Assembly: GCA_001580565.1 (NCBI GenBank)
Contig: LRBF01000057.1
Location: 1-64,000 of the forward strand
Reading direction: 5' to 3'
From: Caballeronia megalochromosomata
GTDB lineage: Bacteria; Pseudomonadota; Gammaproteobacteria; Burkholderiales; Burkholderiaceae
DNA length: 64,000 bases
The notes beneath the pieces were generated by a model. The model was not told the origin of the DNA. It saw nothing but the letters and a program-made list of their open reading frames with translations, and did not search any database. How positions within the stretch are numbered: position 1 is the stretch's first letter; the number at the start of each line of letters is the position of its first letter. A program made the translations under genes and the position numbers. Below are positions 30,240-39,628 of the stretch, piece after piece.

Positions 30240-33200
30240 ATGCACATGGTAGTTCTCGGCTGGTTCGGTGCATCGGTCGTCTGGTTTCTTCCGCTCCTCT
30301 GGCGCCTTTTCAAGCTGGCGTTGCCGGGCAGCGCGGGCGTGCGCGGCCCCGGCACAATCCGCCTCTGGCTCGGCTTCGTCGCCGTGCTGCTCTCGAGCAG
30401 CACGCTTGAAGGTGGGCTCGCAAATTCGCTCGAAACGCAGGCGAACATCAATCGCTGCGGGCGGGCGCTCGCCACCGCGCTGAGCGGCCCCGCGCATCTC
30501 GGCGGCGCGGCCGCGATCGCGGCCATCGTGCTCGCGATCTTCCTGCCCTGGCTGGTCGAATTCAGCTGGCGTTCGGTGCTCGCGTGGGCGGACGAAGCAT
30601 TCGGCTTCGGCCTGCCGCAAGCCTGGCTCGCGCCGCGCGAGCGCGAAAGCGCGTCCCGGCAGAGCGTGCCCGGCCGCGCGAATGCCCGAGACAAGGCGGC
30701 CGGCTGGTTCGAGCGCCGCGCACGCGCGAAAGCCGCGCGCGACTCGCAGGACCGTGCGTCTCGCGCCGAGCGTTTCGACGCGCCGCCGTCGCGCACGCCG
30801 CCCGACGAACCGACGCTCGGTCTGCCGACCGGCCAGCGGAGCAGCCGTTATCAGCGGCCGACAGCGTGGCGCCCGCCTTCGACGGGCAAGAGCGCCGCCA
30901 ACCGCACGTCGACGGCCGCCGCGAGCGCCGTCGCCACCGCTGAGGCCTATGCCAAGCGCCCCGCCTTCGAGGCAGCCGGAGTCTCGCGCCCGGCGACGCA
31001 GACGGAGCCGGTCGTGCCTTCGGGCTGGCTGAATCCGTCCACGTCTTCGGCGAATCGCGAGGCCCGCACGCCATTCGCGCCGCGTCAGGCGTCCGCATTC
31101 GAACCTTCGGGCTCGGGCTTGCGCGCTTCTGTCGCCGCCGACAAGCCGCGCATCCAGACGCCGCCGACGCCCGCGCCGCGCATGGATCGCCCGCGCAGTC
31201 CGGTGACTTCGATGCCCGCGCAACGGTCCTCGGGCGCGGCGAGCACGTCCACGTCCGTTGCATCGGGCATGAGCGGCGCGCGCAAACCGCCTCTGCCGCA
31301 CGCGCCGCAGGGCTTCAGACGCGCCCCTGCGCGTCCGTCCGCGGTTTCCGCAGCACGCGAGTTCGCGCCGGCGCCGCTCGCCGCACCGGCGTTTTCGCGC
31401 CCGGCTGCACCGCTCGGGCCGCCCACGCCGCCGCCCGCGCCCGAAGCGATTCAGGCGACGCTGCGCTCCATCGAGGAGAAGACCGCGCTGTGGACCTCGC
31501 TCGCGGGCGCGAGTCTCGCCCGCGGACACGTGGCGATGGCGCGTGCCGCGCAGCCGGACGTCGAGCCGGATGCCGAGACACCGGCGTCGATGACGACCGA
31601 CGAGGGCATCGTTGAAACGGTGCCCGAACCGCGCATCGAGCCTGAAACGCCGTCGCCTGCGGACATCCACGAAAGCGAAGCGCGCATCGAGCCGCCGCTG
31701 ATCGACGCGCACGTGATCGCGCCCACGCTCGTCGAGCCGCCGCCGCTTTTCGACCTGCGCCTCCCGGAGCCGCCGATATCCCAAACCGCGTTTGCAGCGA
31801 CGCTCGCCGCGCCGATCGAACCGGCCGCGCCGCAGGCGCCCGCGGAGCCGGAGCCTGCGCGCCCCACGCCTGAGCCGGAAGAAGAGCACGACTTGCGCAG
31901 TCTCACGCAGACGCCGCCGTGGCTGGACGCGCCCGCGCCCGATGAACACCGCAGTGAGCCCCCTGCCCCGCCGCTCTTGCGCGTCGTCGACGAACCGGAT
32001 GACGCACTCGACGCGCCGGAAGATGAGCCGCAGCCCATCGCCGAGCGCGAGGCGCCGTCGAACATCGTGCGCTTTCCGGGCGTCGCGGCCGCGAGTCAGC
32101 CGGGCGCAACACCGGTCTCCCCGCCCGAACCGCGCGCGCCGGTACGCGGCTCCGCGCCGACCGAATTCGAATTCCACGCGCCCCACGCATCGGCGGTCGA
32201 ATTGCCGACGCTCGACCTGCTCGAACCCGCGTCCGGCGAAATCGAACCGGTCTCCGAGGAGCATCTGAACGAAACCGGCCAGTTGATCGAGCAGCGTCTT
32301 CAGGAATTCAAGGTGCCGGTGACGGTCGTCGGCGCGTCGGCCGGTCCGGTCATCACGCGCTTCGAGGTCGAGCCGGCGCTCGGGGTGCGCGGCAGCCAGA
32401 TCGTCGGGCTGATGAAGGATCTGTCGCGCGGCCTCGGCCTCACGTCGATCCGAGTCGTCGAAACGATTCCCGGCAAGACCTGCATGGGCCTCGAACTGCC
32501 CAACGCGAAGCGCCAGATGATCCGCCTCTCGGAGATTCTCGAAGACGACGTGTATCGAACGTCGAAGTCGAATCTGACGATCGCGATGGGCAAGGACATC
32601 GTCGGCAATCCGGTCGTGACGGATCTCGCCCGCGCGCCGCACATGCTGGTCGCGGGCACGACGGGTTCGGGCAAGTCGGTCGCGATCAACGCGATGATCC
32701 TCTCGCTGCTCTACAAGGCGAAGCCCGAGGACGTGCGCCTCATCATGATCGATCCGAAGATGCTGGAGCTGTCCGTCTACGAAGGCATTCCGCATCTGCT
32801 CGCGCCGGTCGTGACCGACATGAAGCTCGCGTCGAACGCGCTCAACTGGTGCGTCGGCGAAATGGAGAAGCGTTACCGGCTGATGTCGGCGGTCGGCGTG
32901 CGCAATCTGCAAGGCTTCAACCAGAAGATCCGCAACACCGAGGCCGCGGGCAAGAAGCTCACGAATCCGTTCTCGCTCACGCCCGACGCGCCCGAGCCGC
33001 TTTCCACGCTGCCGCTCATCGTCGTGGTCATCGACGAACTGGCCGACCTGATGATGGTCGCGGGCAAGCAGATCGAGCAGTTGATCGCGCGTCTCGCACA
33101 GAAGGCGCGCGCGGCGGGCATCCATCTGATTCTCGCGACGCAGCGGCCGTCCGTCGACGTGATCACCGGTCTCATCAAGGCGAACATTCCGACGCGCGTG

Positions 33201-33677
33201 GCGTTTCAGGTGTCGTCGAAGATCGATTCGCGCACGATTCTCGACCAGATGGGCGCGGAATCGCTGCTCGGCGCGGGCGACATGCTGTTCCTGCCGCCCG
33301 GCACCGGCTATCCGCAGCGCGTGCACGGCGCGTTCGTCGCGGACGACGAAGTGCATCGCGTGGTCGAGTACCTGAAGCAGTTCGGCGAGCCGGAGTACGA
33401 GGAAGGCATTCTGTCCGGCCCGACGGGCGAAGGCGGCGGCACGCCGGACCTCTTCGGCGAAACGCCCGACGCCGAAGCCGATCCGCTCTACGACGAAGCC
33501 GTGGCCTTCGTCGTGCGCACGCGGCGCGCGTCGATATCGTCGGTGCAGCGGCAGTTGCGCATCGGCTATAACCGCGCGGCGCGCCTCGTCGAGCAGATGG
33601 AAGCCGCCGGGCTCGTTTCGTCGATGAGCAGCAACGGCAACCGTGAAGTGCTCGCGCCGCCCGGCCCGGCGGAGTGA
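30240..33677 (+). CDS. ftsK: DNA translocase FtsK
   Basis: A 1145-residue DNA pump for chromosome segregation at the septum. Only three hydrophobic segments are visible at the N-terminus (about 3-30, 40-58, 86-108) instead of four, and a stop at 30204 blocks any upstream extension. A very long Pro/Ala/Arg-rich linker spans about 120-650. The motor has Walker [10 protein letters not shown] (near 803) and Walker [13 protein letters not shown] (near 930). The C-terminal gamma domain ([20 protein letters not shown]) reads KOPS sites. ATGs at 30240 and 30246 are both possible. It is three bases from the convergent CorA gene. Confidence 0.95.
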   Translation: MHMVVLGWFGASVVWFLPLLWRLFKLALPGSAGVRGPGTIRLWLGFVAVLLSSSTLEGGLANSLETQANINRCGRALATALSGPAHLGGAAAIAAIVLAIFLPWLVEFSWRSVLAWADEAFGFGLPQAWLAPRERESASRQSVPGRANARDKAAGWFERRARAKAARDSQDRASRAERFDAPPSRTPPDEPTLGLPTGQRSSRYQRPTAWRPPSTGKSAANRTSTAAASAVATAEAYAKRPAFEAAGVSRPATQTEPVVPSGWLNPSTSSANREARTPFAPRQASAFEPSGSGLRASVAADKPRIQTPPTPAPRMDRPRSPVTSMPAQRSSGAASTSTSVASGMSGARKPPLPHAPQGFRRAPARPSAVSAAREFAPAPLAAPAFSRPAAPLGPPTPPPAPEAIQATLRSIEEKTALWTSLAGASLARGHVAMARAAQPDVEPDAETPASMTTDEGIVETVPEPRIEPETPSPADIHESEARIEPPLIDAHVIAPTLVEPPPLFDLRLPEPPISQTAFAATLAAPIEPAAPQAPAEPEPARPTPEPEEEHDLRSLTQTPPWLDAPAPDEHRSEPPAPPLLRVVDEPDDALDAPEDEPQPIAEREAPSNIVRFPGVAAASQPGATPVSPPEPRAPVRGSAPTEFEFHAPHASAVELPTLDLLEPASGEIEPVSEEHLNETGQLIEQRLQEFKVPVTVVGASAGPVITRFEVEPALGVRGSQIVGLMKDLSRGLGLTSIRVVETIPGKTCMGLELPNAKRQMIRLSEILEDDVYRTSKSNLTIAMGKDIVGNPVVTDLARAPHMLVAGTTGSGKSVAINAMILSLLYKAKPEDVRLIMIDPKMLELSVYEGIPHLLAPVVTDMKLASNALNWCVGEMEKRYRLMSAVGVRNLQGFNQKIRNTEAAGKKLTNPFSLTPDAPEPLSTLPLIVVVIDELADLMMVAGKQIEQLIARLAQKARAAGIHLILATQRPSVDVITGLIKANIPTRVAFQVSSKIDSRTILDQMGAESLLGAGDMLFLPPGTGYPQRVHGAFVADDEVHRVVEYLKQFGEPEYEEGILSGPTGEGGGTPDLFGETPDAEADPLYDEAVAFVVRTRRASISSVQRQLRIGYNRAARLVEQMEAAGLVSSMSSNGNREVLAPPGPAE

Positions 33678-33680
33678 GCG

Positions 33681-34733
33681 TCACCAGAGCCGCAGGCGGC
33701 GCAGGAGAAAGATCGTGATGGCGGCGCAGCCCGTCATCACGCCGACCACGATCCAGAACGACTCTGGGTCCTTCGTTCCCGGCAAGCCTGCCACGTTCAT
33801 GCCGAAAATGCCGGTCACCAGCGTGGCGGGCAGCAGCAACGCGGACATGATCGCGAGCCAGAGCAACTTGCGGTTGATGTCCTCGGATAACGCCGCGGCA
33901 ATCTCATCCTGCAACAGCTTCGCGCGTTCGTAGAGCCCTTCCAGGCCGCCGCCGAGACCGTTGAGCACCTGAATCGCCTGCACGAGCGCCTCCATCGAGC
34001 GCGGTTCGGCCCATTCGAGGCGGCGCAACACGAGTTGCGTCAGCGCGTTGCGCTCGGGATCGACGAACCGCTTCACTTCCACGATGCGCCGCCGCGCGTC
34101 GCCCAGCAGCGCGCGGCATTTCGAATGACCGCCTTCGAGCACGCTTTCCTCGACATCGTCAAGACAGTCGCCAATTTCGTCGACGCGGTCCGCAAAAGTG
34201 TCGTTCAGCGCGCGAATCAGTCCCGCGAAGAGATCGACGGTGTCACGGAAGATCGCGCCTTCGAGCACGGCGTGGCGCAACCGGTCAGTCGATTGCAGCG
34301 GCCGCGCGCGCACGGTGATCATGCGATGCTTGTCGACGTAAAAGCGCAGCGCGCCGGTCGCGCGATTCGCTTCGCGCGCGTCGGGCGCGGCGGCATCCGG
34401 CGTCTTCGCGACGAGTTCGAGATCCGCGACGACGCCGTACATGAAGTTCGAGCCGATATGCACGCGCGGACGCTTGTCCTCGCCGTTCAGGAACTCGCGC
34501 GCGACATCCGGCATCGACGTGACGCCTTCGAGCCAGCCCTCGACGGTGTCGTCGTTCGCCGACAGATGCAGCCACGTCGGGCCATCGCCCACGACGGCTT
34601 CGCGTGCTTCGTCCCATGTGAGCCGCAATGCCTCACCGCCGGTGAAGCTGAACGCGCTGATGAATCCCGGCGGCGCGGATTCGTTGCGTTTGAGCGGACG
34701 CTCGCGGGCGTCGAATGGTTGAGTCGTGTTCAA
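33681..34733 (-). CDS. CorA/ZntB-family divalent metal transporter
   Basis: A 350-residue CorA-superfamily protein with a large cytoplasmic N-terminal domain and two C-terminal membrane helices. The second half carries the pore signature GMN in GIFGMNVAGLPG. The diagnostic residues after GMN and the modest length make it nearer to ZntB (zinc) than CorA (magnesium), but I cannot decide. The start is TTG at 34733 with AGGG about ten bases upstream; no in-frame ATG occurs before residue 70. Confidence 0.9.
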   Translation of the reverse strand: MNTTQPFDARERPLKRNESAPPGFISAFSFTGGEALRLTWDEAREAVVGDGPTWLHLSANDDTVEGWLEGVTSMPDVAREFLNGEDKRPRVHIGSNFMYGVVADLELVAKTPDAAAPDAREANRATGALRFYVDKHRMITVRARPLQSTDRLRHAVLEGAIFRDTVDLFAGLIRALNDTFADRVDEIGDCLDDVEESVLEGGHSKCRALLGDARRRIVEVKRFVDPERNALTQLVLRRLEWAEPRSMEALVQAIQVLNGLGGGLEGLYERAKLLQDEIAAALSEDINRKLLWLAIMSALLLPATLVTGIFGMNVAGLPGTKDPESFWIVVGVMTGCAAITIFLLRRLRLW

Positions 34734-34893
34734 TCTTGCTTTTCCCTGCTTTTCGTCTTTCGATTTCCTCAGTACACCTTTCAGTCACATGCGAGAGAAA
34801 GGCGCTCAGGAAACGCATCGTACTGGAACGCGTAGCGCCCCCGGAAGAACGCGACGTCGCCGTCGTTCAGGCCGGGGATGCGCGGTCAACGCC

Positions 34894-36210
34894 TCACGAG
34901 GGCGATACGAACTTGAAATCGACCGGCGAGCCGATCGACAGTTGCTTCGGGTCCGACGCGAGCTCGCCCGTCTGCGGATCGCGGCGGAAGAAGTACGCGC
35001 TGTCGCTCTCCTGATTGCCGACGACGAGCCAGCGCCCGGTCGGGTCGATCGCGAATTCGCGCGGCGTCTTGCCGAGCGTCGGATAGCGTTTGACGAACTT
35101 CAGATGGCCGTTCTTCGGGTCGACCGCGAACTGGACGAGTTCGTTGGCATCGCCGCGATTGGTGGCGTACAGAAAACGGCCGTCCGGCGACAGATGGATC
35201 GCGCCGCCGCCGATCTTGCCTCTGAAGCCCGGCGCGATCATCGAGACGGTCTGGACCGGCGTGAGGTTGCCGTCGCGGTAATCGAACACGAGCACCGATG
35301 CGTTCAGCTCGGTCGTGAGGTAAGCATGCTTGCCGCTTTCGTCGAAGATCAGATGGCGCGGCCCGGAGCCCGCCTTGATCGACGTGTAGCGCGCTTCGGT
35401 CGGACCGAAGAGACCGCGGCTGGAGGCGGACGGATCGGGCGTGTAGCGATAGGCGAAGACCTTGTCGACGCCGAGATCCTGCGCGAAGAGGTACCTGCCG
35501 TCGGGCGAGAACACGGTCGAGTGGACATGCGAATTGTCCTGCCGTCCCTTCACCGGGCCGCCGCCTTCATGATGCACGGTGAGCACCGAGTTGCCGACGT
35601 GACCGTCGGATGACAGCGGAAAGACCGCGAAGCTGCCGCCCGGATTCGACGCGACCGAGTAGTTGGCGGTCAGCAGATATTTGCCGTCGGGCGAGATCGC
35701 GAGATAGCACGGATCGTTGCCGTCCGAAGAAACGCGGTTGAGGAAGCTCAACTGGCCGCTCGCGCGATCGAAGCGAAAAACACTCACGCCGCCGCGTTGC
35801 GTCGGCGGGCCGTTGTCGCCCGGCAATTCGTTCACTGCGTACACGTAATTCCGGTCGCGGCTCACGACGAGATACGACGGATTGACCGTCTGCGCTGACG
35901 CGATGCGGGACAACTCACCACTACCTGTGTCGAAACGATAGACATAGATGCCTTCACTCTTGCCGCCGCCCGTGTAGGTGCCGATGAGCAGATCGAAGAC
36001 CTCGCCGCTCGCCGCGCTCGTCGTGGCCGCGCCGCTCGCGGCGCCAGGCATGGCGGGCGGCGCCGCCGTCTGCGCGAAGGCCTGCGCCGCCGCCAGCGAC
36101 AGCATCAGCGCCACACCTCTCGCCCACGCGATGGGCCTGACGCGCATCGGGCGCGCGTCTTGCAATACGGAAACGAGCGAATTCGCGCCGCAGGGATGGC
36201 TCGGGTGCAT
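34894..36210 (-). CDS. Secreted lactonase-family beta-propeller protein
   Basis: A 438-residue protein with an N-terminal signal region ending near AAAQAFAQ and a seven-bladed propeller of the 6-phosphogluconolactonase/YbhE type: LLIGTYTGGGKSEGIYVY, GNDPCYLAISPDGKYLLTANY, HVHSTVFSPDGRYLFAQDLG. The family hydrolyses sugar lactones, but an exported version cannot act in the cytoplasmic pentose pathway, so the substrate is unknown. AGGAGG lies four bases before the ATG at 36210. There are no close partners. Confidence 0.88.
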   Translation of the reverse strand: MHPSHPCGANSLVSVLQDARPMRVRPIAWARGVALMLSLAAAQAFAQTAAPPAMPGAASGAATTSAASGEVFDLLIGTYTGGGKSEGIYVYRFDTGSGELSRIASAQTVNPSYLVVSRDRNYVYAVNELPGDNGPPTQRGGVSVFRFDRASGQLSFLNRVSSDGNDPCYLAISPDGKYLLTANYSVASNPGGSFAVFPLSSDGHVGNSVLTVHHEGGGPVKGRQDNSHVHSTVFSPDGRYLFAQDLGVDKVFAYRYTPDPSASSRGLFGPTEARYTSIKAGSGPRHLIFDESGKHAYLTTELNASVLVFDYRDGNLTPVQTVSMIAPGFRGKIGGGAIHLSPDGRFLYATNRGDANELVQFAVDPKNGHLKFVKRYPTLGKTPREFAIDPTGRWLVVGNQESDSAYFFRRDPQTGELASDPKQLSIGSPVDFKFVSPS

Positions 36211-36408
36211 GAAACCTCCTCATCGTCTCTTTGCTGCTTGTTATAGGGGGCGACGCGCGAATCCGCCGGCATCGCAAGGCCCAAGGGCGGGAGCAAATTC
36301 CGCTCCAAACGGCGCGGTCCGCGTCACGAGCGATGGACTCGCAGCCAAGATACACCGCGCACGACAGGCCAGCCGACACGATTCGAACCAACAACAGGAG
36401 TTGCCGCG

Positions 36409-36561
36409 ATGACTATTCACCTAAGCCTCGGCCCGCTGGTCTCCCTGATCGCCGGGATTCTGATCCTTATCATGCCGCGCCTGCTGAACTTCATCGTCGC
36501 GATCTATCTGATCGTGATCGGGCTGATCGGCCTGTTCGGCATGGGATCGGCCCACTTCTGA
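36409..36561 (+). CDS. DUF3096-type small membrane protein
   Basis: A 50-residue hydrophobic protein (MTIHLSLGPLVSLIAGILIL, then PRLLNFIVAIYLIVIGLIGL). It forms two membrane helices around a short MPRLLN turn. AGGAG sits about ten bases before the ATG. The pattern matches the DUF3096 family as I know it; function is unknown. It is easily missed because of its size. It is divergent from the lactonase gene. Confidence 0.85.
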   Translation: MTIHLSLGPLVSLIAGILILIMPRLLNFIVAIYLIVIGLIGLFGMGSAHF

Positions 36562-36718
36562 CGGGCGCGCGACAGTCGTTGTGACGCCGATTCACGCCGG
36601 CGGTTCCGCGGATACGGCCGGATACGCGAACACACGCGCACGGGTTGACCCGTGCACGTGAGCAAAGTGTCACGAAAGAAGAACACGCGGACGTGCCGCG
36701 TGAGGATGCGTGAACTCG

Positions 36719-36967
36719 TCAGCCGTTCGCGAGCTGATCGAGACGCAGGCGGCCCTGCAGCGACAACGCGCCGACCGAAACGCCAGCGACGCCGAAGCTG
36801 TAGCGGCTGAAACAGCCGCGTTCCGTGAGGAAGGCGGCGGCGGTTTCCATCGCGTTGCGCGACAGACCGAGGTGCTTGCAGTCGAGCGCGAGAAGTGCCC
36901 CGGCGTCCGAGACACGGCTCGCTGCGGAAAGAATGGCGATGCAGTCGGCTTTCGACGGATAGAGCAT
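36719..36967 (-). CDS. Hypothetical small protein
   Basis: An 82-residue soluble protein with balanced composition (MLYPSKADCIAILSAASRV, then LLALDCKHLGLSRNAMETAAAFLTERG). It has no recognised domain. AGGAA precedes the ATG and a good promoter lies at 37098-37127, so it is probably real. I see no motif that suggests a function. Confidence 0.65.
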   Translation of the reverse strand: MLYPSKADCIAILSAASRVSDAGALLALDCKHLGLSRNAMETAAAFLTERGCFSRYSFGVAGVSVGALSLQGRLRLDQLANG

Positions 36968-37399
36968 GGGTTCTGTTCCTCGAAAACGCTACGTTGGGGA
37001 CCGGTCTGAGCGACCGGGATCATGCATGAAAGACGCACGAAAGGCGGAAGAGTTTCAACGCCGTGAGCAACAAAAGGAACAGCCCTCACGAAACTTCATT
37101 CTAAACATCAGTCGAATGTTTTTTCAACAGTGCGATCGGCGCTTCGTTAGCGCTTTTCCGCCAGCGCGACGCGGTCCGCCGCCGCACCGGGCGTCGCGCG
37201 ATGTGATCACGCGCGGCCCGGTTTTCTGCTTGTTGCGAACGATTGCGGCAGAATGCGGCCAGAAAGCATGCGTGGCGTCGCTCGCTTCATTGATCGACGA
37301 CGCCGCGCTTCGCTCGGGGCGCCTCGCGTCTCGAATCTTTTGCTCAACCCGCGGCGCGTTTCGGTTCGGCCCGCGCCGCCAGCAGGAAGATGTTCGCTT
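36968..37399. other. Regulatory region between divergent genes
   Basis: About 430 bases without a gene. It holds the promoter of the 82-residue protein (37098-37127). It also has a perfect six-base inverted repeat, CCGGTC/GACCGG (37001-37017), in that gene's leader, and the AGGAAG ribosome binding site of the GH15 gene. Nothing else is apparent. Confidence 0.5.
37098..37127 (-). promoter_or_regulatory. Sigma70-type promoter of the 82-residue protein gene
   Basis: On the minus strand TTGAAA (37127-37122), an 18-base spacer and TAGAAT (37103-37098) match consensus well. The predicted leader is about 120 bases and includes the CCGGTC/GACCGG inverted repeat. Confidence 0.6.
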
Positions 37400-39274
37400 A
37401 TGCCCGCACTGATCGAAGACTATGCGATGGTCGGCGACGGCCACACCGCCGCCCTCATTTCCCGCGACGGTTCCGTCGACTGGCTCTGTTGGCCACGCTT
37501 CGACTCCGGCGCGTGCTTCGCCGCGCTGCTCGGCACGCCCGAGCATGGACGATGGCTGATCGCGCCCGTGATGCCCGAGGGCGAAACGCCCGTCATCACG
37601 CGCCGCTATCGCGACGACACGCTGGTTCTCGAAACGGATTTCGAAACGCCGCAAGGCGCGGTGACGATCGTCGACTTCATGCCGTTGCGTAATGGTCATT
37701 CGGAACTCGTGCGGATCGTGATCGGACGGCGCGGCACGGTGCGCATGAAGACGGAACTCGTGCTGCGCTTCGATTACGGCGCGGTCGTGCCCTGGGTCAG
37801 CCGCCTGCCCGATGACAGCGGCATCCGCGCGATCGCCGGACCCGATCTCGCGGTGCTGCGCACGCCCGTCGATCTCGTCGGCGAGAACATGCGCACGACC
37901 GCCTGCTTCGATGTGAGCGCGGGCGAGCGCGTGCCCTTCTCGCTGTGCTATTCGCAATCGCATCTGCGCCTGCCGCACGCGTCCGATCCGCACACGCAGC
38001 TTGCGCGCACCGAGAACCACTGGCGCGAATGGTCGGGCCACAGCGAGCTCAACGGCCGCTGGGCCAGCGCGATCCGCCGCTCGCTCATCACGCTGAAGGC
38101 GCTTGCCTACGAACCGACGGGCGGCATCGTCGCGGCGCCCACGACCTCGCTGCCGGAGCAGCTCGGCGGCACGCGCAACTGGGACTATCGCTATTGCTGG
38201 CTGCGCGACGCGACCATCACCCTGCTCGCGATGATGCGCGGCGGCTACTACGACGAAGCGCGCGCGTGGCGGGCGTGGCTGGGCCGCGTGATGGCCGGCT
38301 CGCCGTCGCAGATCCAGATCATGTACGGCATCGCGGGCGAGCGCCGCCTGCCCGAATGGGAGATTCCGTGGCTGCCCGGCTACGAGGGCGCGTCGCCGGT
38401 GCGCATCGGCAACGGCGCGGTCGACCAGTTGCAGCTCGACGTCTACGGCGAAGTGATGAACGCGTTGCACCTCGCGCGCGTCGGCGGCCTGCAGAGCGAC
38501 GAAACCGCATGGTCGATCCAGTGCGCCATGCTGCAACACCTCGACACGATCTGGGAACAGCCCGACGAAGGCATCTGGGAAGTGCGCGGCGGTCGCCAGC
38601 ACTTCACGTTTTCGAAAGTCATGGCCTGGGTCGCGTACGACCGCGCGATCAAATCGGCGGAAAAGTTCGATCTGCCCGGTCCGATCGACCACTGGCGCGA
38701 GATGCGCGCGCGCATCCGCGCCGAGGTGCTGAAGAAGAGCTGGAACCCGGCGCTGAACTCCTTCACGCAGGCCTACGGCAGCGATGCGCTCGATGCGAGC
38801 CTGCTGCTCATCCCATTGCTCGGATTTTTGCCGCCAAAAGATCCGCGAGTGACCGGAACCGTACATGCGATCGAGACCAAGTTGACGCACGATGGTCTCG
38901 TGAAGCGTTATCACACCGCCGAAGTGTCGGACGGGTTGCCGCCCGGGGAAGGCACGTTTCTGGCTTGTAGCTTCTGGCTCGTCGACAATCTGGCGCTGCA
39001 GGGCCGCATCGATGAAGCGCACGCGATGTTCGAGCGCCTCGTCGGTCTTTCCAACGACGTCGGGCTGCTCGCCGAGGAGTACGACACGGTGGCTAAGCGC
39101 ATGGTGGGGAATTTCCCGCAGGCCTTTACCCACGTGGCTTTGGTGCACACCGGAATGAATCTGATGCGCCACGAGGAAGAGATGGCGAAAGCGATCGGCC
39201 AGCCATCCGGCACCGAAAACCACGACGAGGCGGAATCGCAAGACGTGCTCGACGCAGCAACAGGAAAGTCTTAA
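37400..39274 (+). CDS. Glycoside hydrolase family 15 protein
   Basis: A 624-residue GH15 enzyme (glucoamylase or trehalase-like). An N-terminal beta domain starts at IEDYAMVGDGHTAALISRDGSVDWLCWPRFDSGACFA. The (alpha/alpha)6 catalytic domain includes GTRNWDYRYCWLRDATIT and EEYDT followed by GNFPQAFTHVALV. The first set contains the conserved acid region, and the latter glutamates are the usual catalytic site. It has no signal peptide, so it should act inside the cell on trehalose or glucan stores. AGGAAG lies upstream of 37400. Confidence 0.9.
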   Translation: MPALIEDYAMVGDGHTAALISRDGSVDWLCWPRFDSGACFAALLGTPEHGRWLIAPVMPEGETPVITRRYRDDTLVLETDFETPQGAVTIVDFMPLRNGHSELVRIVIGRRGTVRMKTELVLRFDYGAVVPWVSRLPDDSGIRAIAGPDLAVLRTPVDLVGENMRTTACFDVSAGERVPFSLCYSQSHLRLPHASDPHTQLARTENHWREWSGHSELNGRWASAIRRSLITLKALAYEPTGGIVAAPTTSLPEQLGGTRNWDYRYCWLRDATITLLAMMRGGYYDEARAWRAWLGRVMAGSPSQIQIMYGIAGERRLPEWEIPWLPGYEGASPVRIGNGAVDQLQLDVYGEVMNALHLARVGGLQSDETAWSIQCAMLQHLDTIWEQPDEGIWEVRGGRQHFTFSKVMAWVAYDRAIKSAEKFDLPGPIDHWREMRARIRAEVLKKSWNPALNSFTQAYGSDALDASLLLIPLLGFLPPKDPRVTGTVHAIETKLTHDGLVKRYHTAEVSDGLPPGEGTFLACSFWLVDNLALQGRIDEAHAMFERLVGLSNDVGLLAEEYDTVAKRMVGNFPQAFTHVALVHTGMNLMRHEEEMAKAIGQPSGTENHDEAESQDVLDAATGKS

Positions 39275-39628
39275 ATCTCTGTTTTGTTTGATGAAATTGG
39301 CTTTTAACGGTAATATTGGTGCAATGCACAAAAAGTAGTATGTCGCGATGTGTTGTTTCCAGGCCGGCAGTTTCGACCGATCGGTTGAATTGAATGCTTA
39401 ATGCGCGGAAAATCTTCCCTGCGCTCAAGGTTCATCGGCTATAAGTCGATAACGCGCGGAAGGCAACACGGAAAGGCACGCAGGAAGCATTGCAGGAAAG
39501 ACAGTGCCCCGGCATGGCGACAGCCCGCTGCGCCGCCGGGGATCATCGAATGCCGTTGAAGCTCATTGCCGGATGCATCGCCGGGATCAACGGGCGTACC
39601 GGTTTCCACCGGAGTTACTGGGGCAACC
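39275..39628. other. Regulatory leader of phaZ
   Basis: This 354-base region holds the phaZ promoter and a candidate PhaR operator (39288-39329) and a 16-base near-palindrome TCGACCGATCGGTTGA (39373-39388). It then has about 240 bases of untranslated leader ending in a GGAG-containing ribosome binding region. No gene is visible. Confidence 0.6.
39288..39329 (+). promoter_or_regulatory. phaZ promoter with a TGC-N3-GCA operator
   Basis: TTGATG (39288-39293), a 17-base spacer and TAATAT (39311-39316) form a near-consensus sigma70 promoter. The predicted start site falls inside the palindrome GTGCAATGCAC (39319-39329). This contains TGC-N3-GCA, the reported binding pattern of PhaR, the PHA-responsive repressor. 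Placement over the start site suits repression. Confidence 0.6.

Noticed and set aside
30234-33356. 1040-codon minus-strand frame opposite ftsK
   Set aside because: It is antisense to ftsK, extremely rich in Arg and Ala, with no domain.
36636-36656. Hairpin GCACGGG/CCCGTGC after the DUF3096 gene
   Set aside because: It has a short stem and no T-run. It is not strong enough to call a terminator.
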